Assembly (NCBI RefSeq): GCF_003597675.1
Contig: NZ_CP030828.1
Location: 632,001 to 696,000, forward strand
Source of the DNA: Neorhizobium sp. NCHU2750
Lineage (GTDB): Bacteria; Pseudomonadota; Alphaproteobacteria; Rhizobiales; Rhizobiaceae
Direction: 5' to 3'
DNA: 64,000 nt
Within the stretch, counting starts at the first letter, position 1, and every line of letters starts with the position of its first letter. Shown here piece after piece: positions 9,142-17,887 of this stretch. The notes beneath the pieces are model-generated. The model worked only from the letters and a program-made list of their open reading frames with translations, searched no databases and had not been told where the DNA came from. The translations under genes and the position numbers were made by a program.

Positions 9142-10209
9142 TCAGTCTGTCTGTGCCGTTGCCGTGTCGCTTTGCTGCGCGAGGTCTACGCGAGCAATCA
9201 CCGACATGCCGGGAACAAGCTTGTCGATGAGCGGCTGGTTCGGCTCTATCGCGATCCGGACCGGAATTCTCTGGGCGACCTTGGTGAAATTGCCGGTCGC
9301 ATTGTCTGATTTTATGACGGCGAACTCGGAGCCGGTCGCTGGCGCGAAACGTTCGATGCGGCCGTTGAAACTCTGGTGCCCAAGTGCATCGACCGTGAAC
9401 GTTACCTTTTGCCCCGGCTTCATGCCGTCGAGCTGGGCTTCCTTGTAATTCGCCACGACCCATACATAGTCGGGCACCAGCGACGCGATCTGCGTGCCGA
9501 TGGAAACATATTGGCCAAGCCGGCCGCTGACTTCACCGAGATGCCCGTCCTGAGGTGCGGTGATGCGGGTGTTCTGCAGGTCAATATCGGCCAGGGCGAC
9601 CGAAGCCTTGGCGCTATCGACCGTTGCTTCGAGCGAGCGGCGATTGACGACAATGGTGTTCAGATCTTGCTCTGCCACCAGTTCCTCGGCCTGTGCCTGA
9701 TGCACGGCAGCCTGGGCCTGGTCGTAGGTCGCCTGGGCCTTTTCGAAGTCGCTCTGGGTGGAAACATTGCCCTTCAGCAGTGACTGCGTGCGGTTATAGG
9801 CGGTCTTGGCGGCGTCGAAGGCGGCCTGTGCGCTTTCGACCGCAGCTTTCGCCGAGAATATCTTGGCTTCCGCGGACTTGCGGCTTTGCTCGGAATTGGC
9901 CAGTGATGCCTCGGCTGTTTCCTGACCTGCCTTGGCCTGCGCGAGTTTCTGCACATAGATGCGGTCATCGATGCGGGCGATCAGATCGCCGGTCTTGACC
10001 TTCTGGTAATCCTGCACCGGAACTTCGACGAGATAGCCCGCAAGCTGGGGGCTGATCAAGGTCACCTGACCGCGGACATAAGCGTCATTGGTCGTCTCTA
10101 CCGATCCGCTGAACGGCGGTAGGTCCCATGCATAAAGTACGATGAGAACGCCTGCGATGCCGACGGCCGCCGTGACATAAGTTGCGATTGAGCGAAATAC
10201 GGGTTTCAT
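9142..10209 (-). CDS. emrA: Membrane-fusion protein (HlyD/EmrA family) of a multidrug efflux system
   Basis: This is the periplasmic adaptor (355 aa) that links the inner-membrane exporter to an outer-membrane channel. It has one N-terminal transmembrane helix (about residues 10-28) and the lipoyl-like start VETTNDAYVRGQVTLISPQ. A long alpha-helical hairpin (about residues 90-190, Ala/Gln/Lys-rich) follows, then the beta-barrel half (ITAPQDGHLGEVSGRLGQYV). This order is typical of EmrA. The gene lies 37 bp after the MFS gene and ends at a strong terminator. No outer-membrane factor is encoded here, so a TolC-like protein must be supplied from elsewhere. Confidence 0.92.
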   Translation of the reverse strand: MKPVFRSIATYVTAAVGIAGVLIVLYAWDLPPFSGSVETTNDAYVRGQVTLISPQLAGYLVEVPVQDYQKVKTGDLIARIDDRIYVQKLAQAKAGQETAEASLANSEQSRKSAEAKIFSAKAAVESAQAAFDAAKTAYNRTQSLLKGNVSTQSDFEKAQATYDQAQAAVHQAQAEELVAEQDLNTIVVNRRSLEATVDSAKASVALADIDLQNTRITAPQDGHLGEVSGRLGQYVSIGTQIASLVPDYVWVVANYKEAQLDGMKPGQKVTFTVDALGHQSFNGRIERFAPATGSEFAVIKSDNATGNFTKVAQRIPVRIAIEPNQPLIDKLVPGMSVIARVDLAQQSDTATAQTD

Positions 10210-10246
10210 TGTCTTTTCTGTCTATCCGTGTGGCCGGCTGCAGGGT

Positions 10247-11926
10247 TCAGGCTGTCTGAGGGCTGTTTGCGGCGCCCATAAACCGATCTCGATTCTTCCA
10301 GAGAACGTGGAGCAGAAGCAGCGCGATGGCTGCGACCGCACACAGGAATGTTGCGAAGAAGGCATCGTTATAGGCCAGCACATAGGCCTGCTGCTGCACC
10401 TGCTTGGCAAAGGTGGTGGTGCCCTGGACCTTTTGCAGTGCCGTGTCGGCACTGGAATGGGCATAGGCCGCCGTGTACTGGCTGATGCGCAGGTTTACCA
10501 ACGGATCGGTCGGCAAGAGCCTCGAGGTCAGGATGGCGGAGTGGTATTGCTCTCGCCAGGTCACGAAGCTGCCGAACAGCGCGCTGCCGATGAAGGCGCC
10601 GACCTTCTGGGTGAAAAGAAACACGGCGATGAAGCTGATGATATAGGTCAGCCCCTTCTTCAAGGCGGCGGCGAAGCCGACCGCCATGGCCGGCGGAAGA
10701 AAAAGCCCGCTGCCAAAGGCGAAGAGCGACTGGCTGATATACATCTGCTCGGGACGAGTGAGTACGGTCGAGTAGCTGTCCATAAGCGAGCCGATGGCGA
10801 TCAGCACCAGCGCGGCGAGGTGGATGGCTGCCTCGCGTCCGGGTTTCATCACGGTGGCGCAAAGCAGGCCGGCAACGACGCTGGCAGCGAGGATCAGCCA
10901 ATACAGCCCCGCCATCTGTTCGTTCAGCAGACCGAGCTGCTTGAAGAAGTTGATGGCGCCGGTCGACTGTTCGGTCAGCAACATACGAAACACCAGCAGA
11001 ACGCCGGCGAAATGTACGATTTCCCACGAGCCTATCCAGCGCACGTCGATCAGATTGTTCTTGCGGTTGAGTTCGAGCATGATGCATAGCGTGCCCGTGA
11101 CAATGCCGCAGATCAGTACCCAGGCGAGCCAGTTGACTTCCAGCCACCAGTAAAGGCGGCCCATGGTGAAGAATATTGCCAGGCAGCCCATCGAGGCGGC
11201 CAGCAATGCGTAACTCACATAGTCCATTGACGAGATGACCTTGGCGCGGGGAGGCGACGTCAATGGCAACATGTAAATGAGACAGAACACGACCAGTGCC
11301 AGCCCCATCTCGACAACGTAAAGACCCTGCAGGCCGTGAAAGTCGAGAAGTTGCGGCGAGATCAGTCCGGCAACCGGTGTGGGAAGCGACAAGCCGATCA
11401 GTGCGAGGCAGATGCCGATATTAAGCTTTTTCTCCGGCGGGAATATCTCAAGCATATAAAGAAAGGATATCGACGAGATGGGGGCGGCGGCTGCGCCGGC
11501 AAGAAAGCGCAGAACGATGCTGAGGCTCAAATCGTTGACCCAGAGATGAAGCAGGCTGACGATGACGAACGGAATGATTGCCAGCTCAGCGAATTTCCGG
11601 ATGCCGTATTGGGTGCGCACCTTGAACAGGAAAAGACCGAGGCTGGCATTGGGAAAGAGATAAGCAGCCATCAGCCATGCGGCTTCATTCTGTGTGGCCT
11701 CCAGCGGACCGGCGATCTGCTGCAGGTTCAATGAAATGAGGGATGTGCCGAGCCCCTGCATCACGGCGGCCACGACCGAGGTCAAGGCATAGAGAAGGTT
11801 CAAGGGGAGCGGTTTTGGGACAAAAGCGGGTGGCGCTGTCGGCGGCGGAGAGGGGGCGGATGCTGCCGCGTCCACCTTGTGCACAGCCGCGATGTCAGCC
11901 TTGGCCGTGCCGTCACTCGGAGACAT
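10247..11926 (-). CDS. emrB: DHA2-family multidrug MFS exporter (EmrB-like)
   Basis: This proton-driven drug exporter (559 aa) has about 14 hydrophobic segments and an N-terminal Pro/Ala-rich cytoplasmic tail. Family traits include QIAGPLEATQNEAAWLMAAYLF in the first helices. The start at 11926 is chosen because GGAGG lies six bases upstream; two earlier in-frame starts have worse spacing. It overlaps the end of the upstream marR gene by 14 bp, which suggests translational coupling. With the downstream adaptor it should form an EmrAB-type tripartite pump. The sequence diverges enough from E. coli EmrB that its drugs cannot be predicted. Confidence 0.9.
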   Translation of the reverse strand: MSPSDGTAKADIAAVHKVDAAASAPSPPPTAPPAFVPKPLPLNLLYALTSVVAAVMQGLGTSLISLNLQQIAGPLEATQNEAAWLMAAYLFPNASLGLFLFKVRTQYGIRKFAELAIIPFVIVSLLHLWVNDLSLSIVLRFLAGAAAAPISSISFLYMLEIFPPEKKLNIGICLALIGLSLPTPVAGLISPQLLDFHGLQGLYVVEMGLALVVFCLIYMLPLTSPPRAKVISSMDYVSYALLAASMGCLAIFFTMGRLYWWLEVNWLAWVLICGIVTGTLCIMLELNRKNNLIDVRWIGSWEIVHFAGVLLVFRMLLTEQSTGAINFFKQLGLLNEQMAGLYWLILAASVVAGLLCATVMKPGREAAIHLAALVLIAIGSLMDSYSTVLTRPEQMYISQSLFAFGSGLFLPPAMAVGFAAALKKGLTYIISFIAVFLFTQKVGAFIGSALFGSFVTWREQYHSAILTSRLLPTDPLVNLRISQYTAAYAHSSADTALQKVQGTTTFAKQVQQQAYVLAYNDAFFATFLCAVAAIALLLLHVLWKNRDRFMGAANSPQTA

Positions 11927-12419
11927 CGGCATCCTCCAGGCCCGCAACGTTCGACGATATCGTTTGGAGCAGGGCGATGCCTTGCTGCAGGGCGTTCACG
12001 TTCACCCCTTCAAAGAATTGCCGACGGATCTGGTCGGCCAACTGCCGGACGAAGGCGGCCTGCTCCTGGCCATGCTCGGTCAGAGCGATGAGCTTGACAC
12101 GCCGGTCGCTGGCGTCCTGGCGGCGTTCGATCAACCCGTGTTCTTCCATGCGGTCGAGCAGCCTGACCATGGTTGCCTGCTCGACTTCAAGTTCGCAGGC
12201 CAGTTCCGTCTGCGTCATGTTCTGCCGTCTTGCAAGGCGAAACAATGCGCGCGCGCGGGGATAGGTCAGCCCGTGGGCTGTGACCTTCTTGTTAAAGGCT
12301 GTCCGGATCTTGCGGCTGACCTTGGTCAGCTCTTCCAGGAATTCGGAAGCAGATTGATCGCTATAAGGCATAGTTAGCACACTAAGGTTATTCGCTGCAT
12401 TAATTAGCATGCGAACCAT
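11913..12419 (-). CDS. MarR-family transcriptional regulator of the efflux operon
   Basis: This winged-helix repressor (168 aa from this start) is the likely ligand-responsive regulator of the EmrAB-like genes that it heads. The DNA-binding part covers LTYPRARALFRLARRQNMTQTELACELEVEQATMVRLLDRM and the wing DASDRRVKLIALTEHG, the MarR signature. The upstream start has AAGGA ten bases before it. A second ATG at 12371 gives a more usual 152-residue protein. If that is the true start, the segment 12374-12415, which contains TTAG-N4-CTAA and TAATTA-type repeats, would be a promoter/operator instead of coding sequence. Confidence 0.9.
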   Translation of the reverse strand: MVRMLINAANNLSVLTMPYSDQSASEFLEELTKVSRKIRTAFNKKVTAHGLTYPRARALFRLARRQNMTQTELACELEVEQATMVRLLDRMEEHGLIERRQDASDRRVKLIALTEHGQEQAAFVRQLADQIRRQFFEGVNVNALQQGIALLQTISSNVAGLEDADVSE

Positions 12420-12538
12420 ATGCTTTCAATCCTTGACGATCGGCAAAGCTGCTCCCCGCATTTTGCATAGGTTGTAATGCGGTCTCCTTGCGGGAGCATA
12501 TTTCGTCCGTGAGACCGACCTTTCGGCCGGATGGAATT

Positions 12539-12563
12539 GCGGCCCCGATATCATCGAGGCCGC
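12539..12563 (-). terminator. Hairpin downstream of the small secreted protein gene
   Basis: This is an 11-bp stem with one G-T wobble and a 3-base loop, made from the GCGGCC and GGCCGC arms. It is placed 12 bp after the stop codon. There is no clear T-run, so it is a candidate terminator or mRNA-stabilising structure. Confidence 0.5.
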
Positions 12564-12574
12564 GCATGTGGAAT

Positions 12575-12805
12575 TTAATGGCAGACCTTCGTTTCCTTGA
12601 TGAAAACCTTTCCGTGACGGTAGGTCTTCACCCGTTCGACACGGCAGGCATGGTGGCGGGGATGCCCGTAGTAGCGATCGTCGACATGGTGGCGCATGGC
12701 GGGATGCGTTTCGGTGGTGACGACGACGCTTGCAGCCTGCGATGCAGTTGCCGCGGACAGAAGAGCGGCGAGCGAAACGACCGATGCGGCGATGATATTT
12801 TTCAT
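12575..12805 (-). CDS. Small secreted His/Tyr-rich protein of unknown function
   Basis: The preprotein is 76 aa with an obvious Sec signal peptide (MKNIIAASVVSLAALLSA, cleavage near ATASQA-AS). The mature part is about 50 residues, basic and rich in His, Tyr and Arg (HPAMRHHVDDRYYGHPRHH). Its two cysteines (ACRVERV and the near-terminal VCH) could form a disulfide. The start is set by GAGGA eight bases upstream. I do not recognise a characterised family. A periplasmic metal-binding or surface role would be a guess from composition only. The gene is monocistronic or ends a short transcript with the upstream SDR gene. Confidence 0.75.
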   Translation of the reverse strand: MKNIIAASVVSLAALLSAATASQAASVVVTTETHPAMRHHVDDRYYGHPRHHACRVERVKTYRHGKVFIKETKVCH

Positions 12806-12876
12806 TCTGTAAATCCTCGTTGAATTGCTCCCGACAACGCGTCCAGCGCGAACAGGTTCCAGAATGATCGCCACCT

Positions 12877-13653
12877 CTACCGAAGAAGCCCTTGCCCGCC
12901 GTCCACATAAATCGGCGTGCCGGTCACGTGGCGAGATTGGTCCGAGGCGAGAAACAGAACGACTGAAGCAACGTCTTCGCTCCGTCCTGCCTTGCCGCCG
13001 GTGATGGGGATGTCACCGGCCGGAAATTCGACGGGGACTGCCGTCTCGCTTGCCTCGCGTATTGTCGTGTTGTCGTTGATGTTGGTCTCGATTGCGCCGG
13101 GGCAGACGGCGTTGACGCGGACCCCGAACTTGCCGAGTTCCAGAGCAAGTTGCTGAACGATCGCAACCTGTGCCGCCTTGGTGGCTACATAGGCCGTCGC
13201 ACCCGGTGTGTTGAATGTACGGTTACCGTTGATCGAGGAGACGACGACCACCGATCCGCCCTGTCTTTTCAGATGCGGCACGCTGGCATGTAATGTGAGA
13301 TAGGTGCCGCGTAGATTGACCCTGACCGTTTGATCCCATTCATGCGGCTTCAGATCATCGATCGGTGCCCAGACGCCGTTGATGCCGGCGTTGGCGATGA
13401 CGATATCGAGCCTTCCTGCCACCTGCACGAGGTGATCGACTGCTTTGCGCATCGAAGCCTCGTCACCAATATCCGCCTTGAGGACAATGGCCCGCCCGCC
13501 TGCTGCTTCGATGTCGCCGGCCGTCTTTTGAAGCTCATCCAGAGTATGCCCGAGAATTCCGACGACAGCTCCGGAAGCGCCCAACTTGAGGGCTGAGGCT
13601 CGTCCGATGCCGGATCCCGCCCCGGTTACAAGTGCTACGCGTGAGGTAAATTC
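12877..13653 (-). CDS. SDR-family NAD(P)-dependent oxidoreductase
   Basis: This classical short-chain dehydrogenase/reductase (258 aa) has a Rossmann fold. It shows the cofactor motif TGAGSGIG, the NAG motif (ANAGINGVW), the active-site Ser in VVSSINGN, the catalytic YVATK, and the PG motif NAVCPGAIETN. The start at 13653 (MEFTSRVALVTG) is preferred because AAAGGTGG sits three bases upstream. An in-frame start 14 codons earlier would only add a non-conserved extension. The substrate is unknown; members act on alcohols, sugars, steroids and acyl-carrier intermediates. Confidence 0.93.
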   Translation of the reverse strand, partial: EFTSRVALVTGAGSGIGRASALKLGASGAVVGILGHTLDELQKTAGDIEAAGGRAIVLKADIGDEASMRKAVDHLVQVAGRLDIVIANAGINGVWAPIDDLKPHEWDQTVRVNLRGTYLTLHASVPHLKRQGGSVVVVSSINGNRTFNTPGATAYVATKAAQVAIVQQLALELGKFGVRVNAVCPGAIETNINDNTTIREASETAVPVEFPAGDIPITGGKAGRSEDVASVVLFLASDQSRHVTGTPIYVDGGQGLLR

Positions 13654-13721
13654 CATGCGCCACCTTTGATGTTGGACGTGGTTATCGCGTCGCAACGAGA
13701 GGCGGGGCGCAAGGTTCCGCT

Positions 13722-14159
13722 TCAGACCAAGCCTTCGTGCGGATAGCGCTGGCTAAGAATACGCAAGCCCTCGGCAAACTTGCCACCGTCACTGCCCATC
13801 TGCCGCATCTGCCCGAGATTGTCGGTCAGATCCGCATATTTGACCGGCCTTGCTAGGGGATTTTCGATGGAGCGGCGAACGAAATCGAAATAATCTTCCC
13901 CATCACGCTTGCTCATCGCGTCGACGGCATCGATGACGTGTTCTGAAAACCCTTCTTCGCGAAGCTTTTCGAAGGTCCAGCCCGGCCCCTTTTCCACGAC
14001 ATCATGGAGCCAGGCGACGAGCGTCTCGTCCTCACCCGTCACATGCTCGGCCACGCGCCGCACATGGTCGATGAATGGACCACCGGTTTTGCTCGACTGT
14101 CCTTCGTGGGCCTGCATGGCGATATCGATCGCCTTCTTGAGCTGTGCTTTGTAACTCAT
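13722..14159 (-). CDS. Small stand-alone HD-domain phosphohydrolase (RelA/SpoT-hydrolase-like)
   Basis: This 145-aa protein consists of a single HD fold: AMQAHEGQSSKTGGPFIDHVRRVAEHV, then WLHDVVEKGPGWTFEKL, then VKYADLTDNLGQM. The H...HD...D metal ligands are in place, and the arrangement resembles the hydrolase half of RelA/SpoT and MESH1-type small hydrolases. It lacks synthetase, TGS and ACT domains. Hydrolysis of (p)ppGpp or of another nucleotide is therefore plausible but unproven. The start at 14159 is preferred over an ATG five codons upstream because the homologous region begins at once. The intergenic region to the next gene holds a TetR-type operator. Confidence 0.85.
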   Translation of the reverse strand: MSYKAQLKKAIDIAMQAHEGQSSKTGGPFIDHVRRVAEHVTGEDETLVAWLHDVVEKGPGWTFEKLREEGFSEHVIDAVDAMSKRDGEDYFDFVRRSIENPLARPVKYADLTDNLGQMRQMGSDGGKFAEGLRILSQRYPHEGLV

Positions 14160-14392
14160 CGAATCTATCCGCAAGCGGTCGTTGATTTGGCGCAGGCAGG
14201 CATAGCAGGGAGCCGGGCCGATGGCGATACCGGGCTTTCTTTCTTCAGGGAGGCAGGCGCCATGGGGGACGGTTCCCGCGCTCTCCGGACGAGTTGATTT
14301 GCCACGTCATCGCTGGCGTCATCCTGATGTCGGTGGAGAGACGGTGACTGCCGCTCGTAGCCAGCTTAGCGCTGGCCTGATTGACGGACGAT

Positions 14393-14408
14393 CCTACTAG
14401 ATGGTAGG
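14393..14408. promoter_or_regulatory. Inverted repeat, likely operator of the adjacent TetR gene
   Basis: CCTAC-TAGATG-GTAGG is a 5-bp perfect inverted repeat with a 6-bp spacer, ending 8 bp before the tetR start codon. A TTGACG box precedes it at 14381. The position suggests autorepression and possibly control of the divergent HD/SDR genes. Confidence 0.55.
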
Positions 14409-14416
14409 CATGCGTC

Positions 14417-15001
14417 ATGGATAATTTGGCTTCCACCTCTGATCAAATCCTCGCCTGCGCCCGGTCGCTGATCGTTGCCGGCGGTTATAACGGCTTCAGC
14501 TATGCCGATATCGCTGACGTGGTCGGCATACGCAAGGCAAGCATCCATCACCATTTTCCGGCGAAGGCAGAACTGGTGCGCACGCTCGTCAACCGCTATT
14601 GCCAGGATGCCGAGGCCGGCATTGCCCATATGCGACGGACTGCACCGGATCCTGTCGAGCAGCTTCGTCTTTATGTCGGCCATTGGGAAGCTTGTATCGA
14701 GGATGGCAGCAGACCGTTCTGCGTCTGCGCGCTTCTGGCCAGCGAGGTTCCCGTCTTGCCGCCGGAGGTTGCCGCTGAAGTGAAGGCCTACTTTCGGCTT
14801 TTGTCGTCCTGGATCACCTCGGCGATGGAGCAGGGCGACCAGCAAGGAACCTTACGGCTGCTTCACAAGCCGGATGTGGAGGCGCAGATATTCATGGCGA
14901 CGGTTCATGGTGCCATGCTGTCAGCCCGCGCCTACGGCGATCCGGCGATGTTCAAGCTGGTTACCGCGCCACTTTTCGAGAAGCTCTCCGCCCGGTCTTG
15001 A
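14417..15001 (+). CDS. TetR/AcrR-family transcriptional regulator
   Basis: This is a 194-aa repressor. The N-terminal helix-turn-helix covers GFSYADIADVVGIRKASIHHHFPAKAELV; the remainder is an all-helical ligand domain. The segment RPFCVCALLASEVPVLPPEV holds two closely spaced cysteines (CVC), a possible electrophile- or redox-sensing site by analogy with NemR-like regulators, but that is inference. It is divergent from the HD-hydrolase and SDR genes and faces the alpha/beta hydrolase gene, which has its own terminator. The obvious inverted repeat just upstream is its likely operator. Confidence 0.9.
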   Translation: MDNLASTSDQILACARSLIVAGGYNGFSYADIADVVGIRKASIHHHFPAKAELVRTLVNRYCQDAEAGIAHMRRTAPDPVEQLRLYVGHWEACIEDGSRPFCVCALLASEVPVLPPEVAAEVKAYFRLLSSWITSAMEQGDQQGTLRLLHKPDVEAQIFMATVHGAMLSARAYGDPAMFKLVTAPLFEKLSARS

Positions 15002-15072
15002 GGCCGCAAAGGCTGTTCGCACAGCCTTGCCGCCACATTGGGTGCACCATACGGGTCGAGGCTAATGGATAC

Positions 15073-15103
15073 GAAAAAAGAATGCGGCGATCGCTCGCCG
15101 CAT
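15073..15103 (-). terminator. Rho-independent terminator of the alpha/beta hydrolase gene
   Basis: There is a 9-bp perfect stem, ATGCGGCGA-TCGC-TCGCCGCAT (15082-15103), followed on the minus strand by TCTTTTTTCG. It lies 25 bp after the hydrolase stop codon and faces the end of the tetR gene. Confidence 0.92.
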
Positions 15104-15128
15104 CCTCAAATCAGTCTCTTCGCGAGCC

Positions 15129-16109
15129 TCAGGCCTTGATGAAGGCCAGCAGGTCGGGGTTGATCACGTCGGCGTGGGTGGTGAGCATGCCGTGGGGGTA
15201 GCCCGGATAGACCTTCAACGTGCCGTTCTTGACCAGCTTGACCGAGAGCCTGCCGGCGTCGTCGATCGGCACGATCTGGTCGTCATCACCATGCATGACG
15301 AGAACCGGTACGGTGATCGCCTTCAGGTCTTCCGTCTGGTCGGTCTCGGAAAACGCCTTGATGCCTTCGTAATGAGCCTTGGCGCTGCCGATCATGCCCT
15401 GGCGCCACCAATTCTGGATCACGCCCTGGGAGATCTTGGCACCGTCGCGGTTGAAGCCGTAGAACGGGCCGGTGGGAAGGTCGAGGAAGAACTGGGCGCG
15501 GTTGGCGGCAAGAGCGGCGCGCAGGCCGTCAAACACCTCGATCGGCAGGCCACCCGGATTGGAAGCGGTCTTCAGCATAATCGGCGGAACGGCAGAGACG
15601 AGAACGGCCTTGGCGACACGACCTGACGGCTGGCCGTGCTTGGCGACATAACGGGCAACCTCGCCGCCACCGGTCGAGTGGCCGATATGGACGACATTCT
15701 TAAGGTTCAGGTGCTCGACGACGGCAAAGGCGTCGGCGGCATAGTGATCCATGTCGTGGCCCTCGGAGACTTGTGCGGAGCGGCCATGGCCACGGCGGTC
15801 ATGGGCGATGACGCGATAGCCCTTGGAGAGGAAATAGAGCATCTGGGCATCCCAGTCGTCGGACGACAGCGGCCAGCCGTGATGGAACATGATCGGCTGG
15901 GCATCCTTAGGGCCCCAGTCCTTGTAGAAAATTTCAACGCCGTCCTTGGTGGTTACGTAGCTCATGGTCTTGTTTCCTTCGGTGGGGTGCTTGGTGGATG
16001 CAGCATCGGCTGCGGTGGTGAACGGGGTAGAAAGCGCAAGGCTTGCAGCGGCTGCCGCGCCGGTGAGGAGCGCGCCGCGGCGGGTGAGGGGGAGGATCGT
16101 GTCGGTCAT
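15129..16109 (-). CDS. Exported alpha/beta hydrolase (non-haem chloroperoxidase/arylesterase type)
   Basis: This 326-aa serine hydrolase has a Tat-like signal ([15 protein letters not shown]). After the signal, the fold runs from [18 protein letters not shown] through [13 protein letters not shown] (oxyanion region) and RRGHGRS. The nucleophile lies in GHSTGGGE, the acid in HGDDDQIVP and the histidine in GYPHGM. This pattern is that of cofactor-free haloperoxidase-like esterases. An internal ATG (MSYVTTK) would give a cytosolic form of usual family length. The gene is preceded by one of four 46-bp elements shared with a nearby LysR-linked cluster and followed by a strong terminator. The true substrate is unknown; chloroperoxidase activity is often a side reaction. 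Confidence 0.92.
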   Translation of the reverse strand: MTDTILPLTRRGALLTGAAAAASLALSTPFTTAADAASTKHPTEGNKTMSYVTTKDGVEIFYKDWGPKDAQPIMFHHGWPLSSDDWDAQMLYFLSKGYRVIAHDRRGHGRSAQVSEGHDMDHYAADAFAVVEHLNLKNVVHIGHSTGGGEVARYVAKHGQPSGRVAKAVLVSAVPPIMLKTASNPGGLPIEVFDGLRAALAANRAQFFLDLPTGPFYGFNRDGAKISQGVIQNWWRQGMIGSAKAHYEGIKAFSETDQTEDLKAITVPVLVMHGDDDQIVPIDDAGRLSVKLVKNGTLKVYPGYPHGMLTTHADVINPDLLAFIKA

Positions 16110-16193
16110 TGTGGGCTCCGGTGTCTCCGTCTCGGGATGGCGCGACGGTATGTGTCTCTGATGCCCAGATATTGTCGAAAAGCATCATAATCG

Positions 16194-16239
16194 ACAATTG
16201 CATCAATTGTTTCGATTTAATTGCGATAATTGAAATTAT
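16194..16239. promoter_or_regulatory. Shared 46-bp element, copy A (upstream of alpha/beta hydrolase)
   Basis: The element begins ACAATTGCATCAATTG and continues with TTTCGAT, TAATTGC, a 5-bp variable stretch and TGAAATTAT. It matches copy B at about 38 of 46 positions. It lies 85 bp upstream of the minus-strand hydrolase start. The other side is a gene end, so it can serve only that gene. Probable LysR-type operator. Confidence 0.85.
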
Positions 16240-16276
16240 GGAAGGGCGGTGTGCCGCCCTCCCGAAAGTGGAGCGA

Positions 16277-17887
16277 TCAGGCGGCGTCCGGCCGGTTGAT
16301 CGTCAGGAAGTGGCGCACCACCGGCTTTTCTTCGCCGGAATGATAGGCCAGAACCTTGCCCTGAAGATCTGCATCGGCATTGGAGACGCGCTTGTGCTGG
16401 CGCAGATGCTCGGCCCAGGATTCGACCATGAACCACTCGACGATCTTTTCCGGATCGGCGGAATCCTCGGTTACGCCCCAGCCATAAGCGCCGTCACGGC
16501 GACGTTCCTGCGACAACGTATCGAGTGCATGGAGGAAGGCTGTGCGGTGATGCTTTTCGACGTGATATTCGATGAGGATCAGCACCGGACCGCGGTCATG
16601 GGCGACAGGTTCGGCAACAAGCGGTTCCGGCCAATGGTTGGAGGGGACCAGATCGGCTTCGCCGGAAGGCAGTTTCAGGCGATGCATGATGAAGCCGGCA
16701 ACCAGAAGACCTGCGGCGCCAATCAGAAGCGTACCGGAGACGCCGGCAGCTTCGCCAACTGCACCCCAGCCGATGCTGCCGGCTGTCATCGCTCCGTTGA
16801 AGACGGTGAGATAGACGGCAAGGCCGCGACCGCGCACCCAGTTGGGCAGAATTGCCTGAGCTGCGCCGTTAAGCGTGGTGAGTGCTGTGATCCAGGCGCC
16901 ACCGAGGAACAGAAGGGTGACGATCGCAAGCCATTTCGGCGGTGCGAGCGAAAGGGCGGCCATGACCAGCGCGGTGACGATGGCGGCACCCAGCAGCAGG
17001 CCGTCCGCATCGAAACGCGCACGAAGCTTCGGCATGACCAGGGCACCGGCTATGGCGCCTGCACCGACTGCGCCGAGCAGGATGCCGTAGAAGCCTGCGT
17101 CACCGCCGAGTGACTGACGGGCGACGAGCGGAAGGAGCGCCCAGACTGCACTCGCAAAGGCAAAGAAGATCGCGGCGCGAACCAGCACGACATGCAGCGG
17201 ACGGCTGGCGCGGGTATAGCGCAACCCAGCACGGAAGGCGCCGAGAAACCCTTCGGCCAGCGCGTCATCGGCATTCTTAGCGCGTGGCCACCAGACAAGG
17301 GCTGCGATGACGACGAGATAGCTTGCGACATCGGCGCCATAGGTAATGCCGGCGCCGAAGGCGGCGAGCAGCAGGCCGCCGGCGGCGGGTCCGATGGAAC
17401 GGGCGATGTTGATGCCGAGCGAGTTGAGTGCCACGGCACTTTTGACATCCTGGCGAGGCACGAGTTCAGGCACGATCGCCTGCCATGTCGGGCCCATCAG
17501 TGCGGCACCAATGCCGCCGAGGAACGTCAGTCCGATCAGGGCGCTGACCGAAAGCATCCCCGTATGGGAGAGCACCATGAAGGTGACGCTGACTGCGGCC
17601 AGCAGGATCTGCACGGCGATGAGGAATTTCCGGCGATCGAGGATATCGGTCAACACACCCGCCGGAATGGCGAGCAGGAAGATCGGCAGCGTGCCGGCCG
17701 CCTGGACCAGTGCAACAGCGGTCGGGGAGGCCGACAGGTCGGTCATCAGCCAGGAACTGGCGACGTCACGCATGAAGGAGCCGGTATTGCCGAGCACGGT
17801 GGCCCCCCACAGGACGGCAAAGACGGGCTGGGCGAGCGGGGCGAAACTACCGCCCGACAATCTGGAAGTGGCTTTTTCGGCGGTCAT
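16277..17887 (-). CDS. MFS exporter (EntS/MFS_3 type) with C-terminal monooxygenase-like ferredoxin-fold domain
   Basis: This 536-aa protein has 12 transmembrane segments over about residues 15-415. It contains the MFS_3-like start LAQPVFAVLWGATVLGNTGSFM and LTDILDRRKFL between helices 2 and 3. After the last helix comes a soluble domain of about 100 residues (VLILIEYHVEKHHRTAFLHALDTLSQERRRDGAYGW ... FMVESWAEHLRQHKRVS). It resembles the antibiotic-biosynthesis-monooxygenase (ABM) fold. The gene overlaps the preceding doxX gene by ATGA, so the two are translationally coupled. Export of a small reactive or toxic compound is the likely role; the soluble domain may bind the substrate. Confidence 0.9.
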   Translation of the reverse strand: MTAEKATSRLSGGSFAPLAQPVFAVLWGATVLGNTGSFMRDVASSWLMTDLSASPTAVALVQAAGTLPIFLLAIPAGVLTDILDRRKFLIAVQILLAAVSVTFMVLSHTGMLSVSALIGLTFLGGIGAALMGPTWQAIVPELVPRQDVKSAVALNSLGINIARSIGPAAGGLLLAAFGAGITYGADVASYLVVIAALVWWPRAKNADDALAEGFLGAFRAGLRYTRASRPLHVVLVRAAIFFAFASAVWALLPLVARQSLGGDAGFYGILLGAVGAGAIAGALVMPKLRARFDADGLLLGAAIVTALVMAALSLAPPKWLAIVTLLFLGGAWITALTTLNGAAQAILPNWVRGRGLAVYLTVFNGAMTAGSIGWGAVGEAAGVSGTLLIGAAGLLVAGFIMHRLKLPSGEADLVPSNHWPEPLVAEPVAHDRGPVLILIEYHVEKHHRTAFLHALDTLSQERRRDGAYGWGVTEDSADPEKIVEWFMVESWAEHLRQHKRVSNADADLQGKVLAYHSGEEKPVVRHFLTINRPDAA

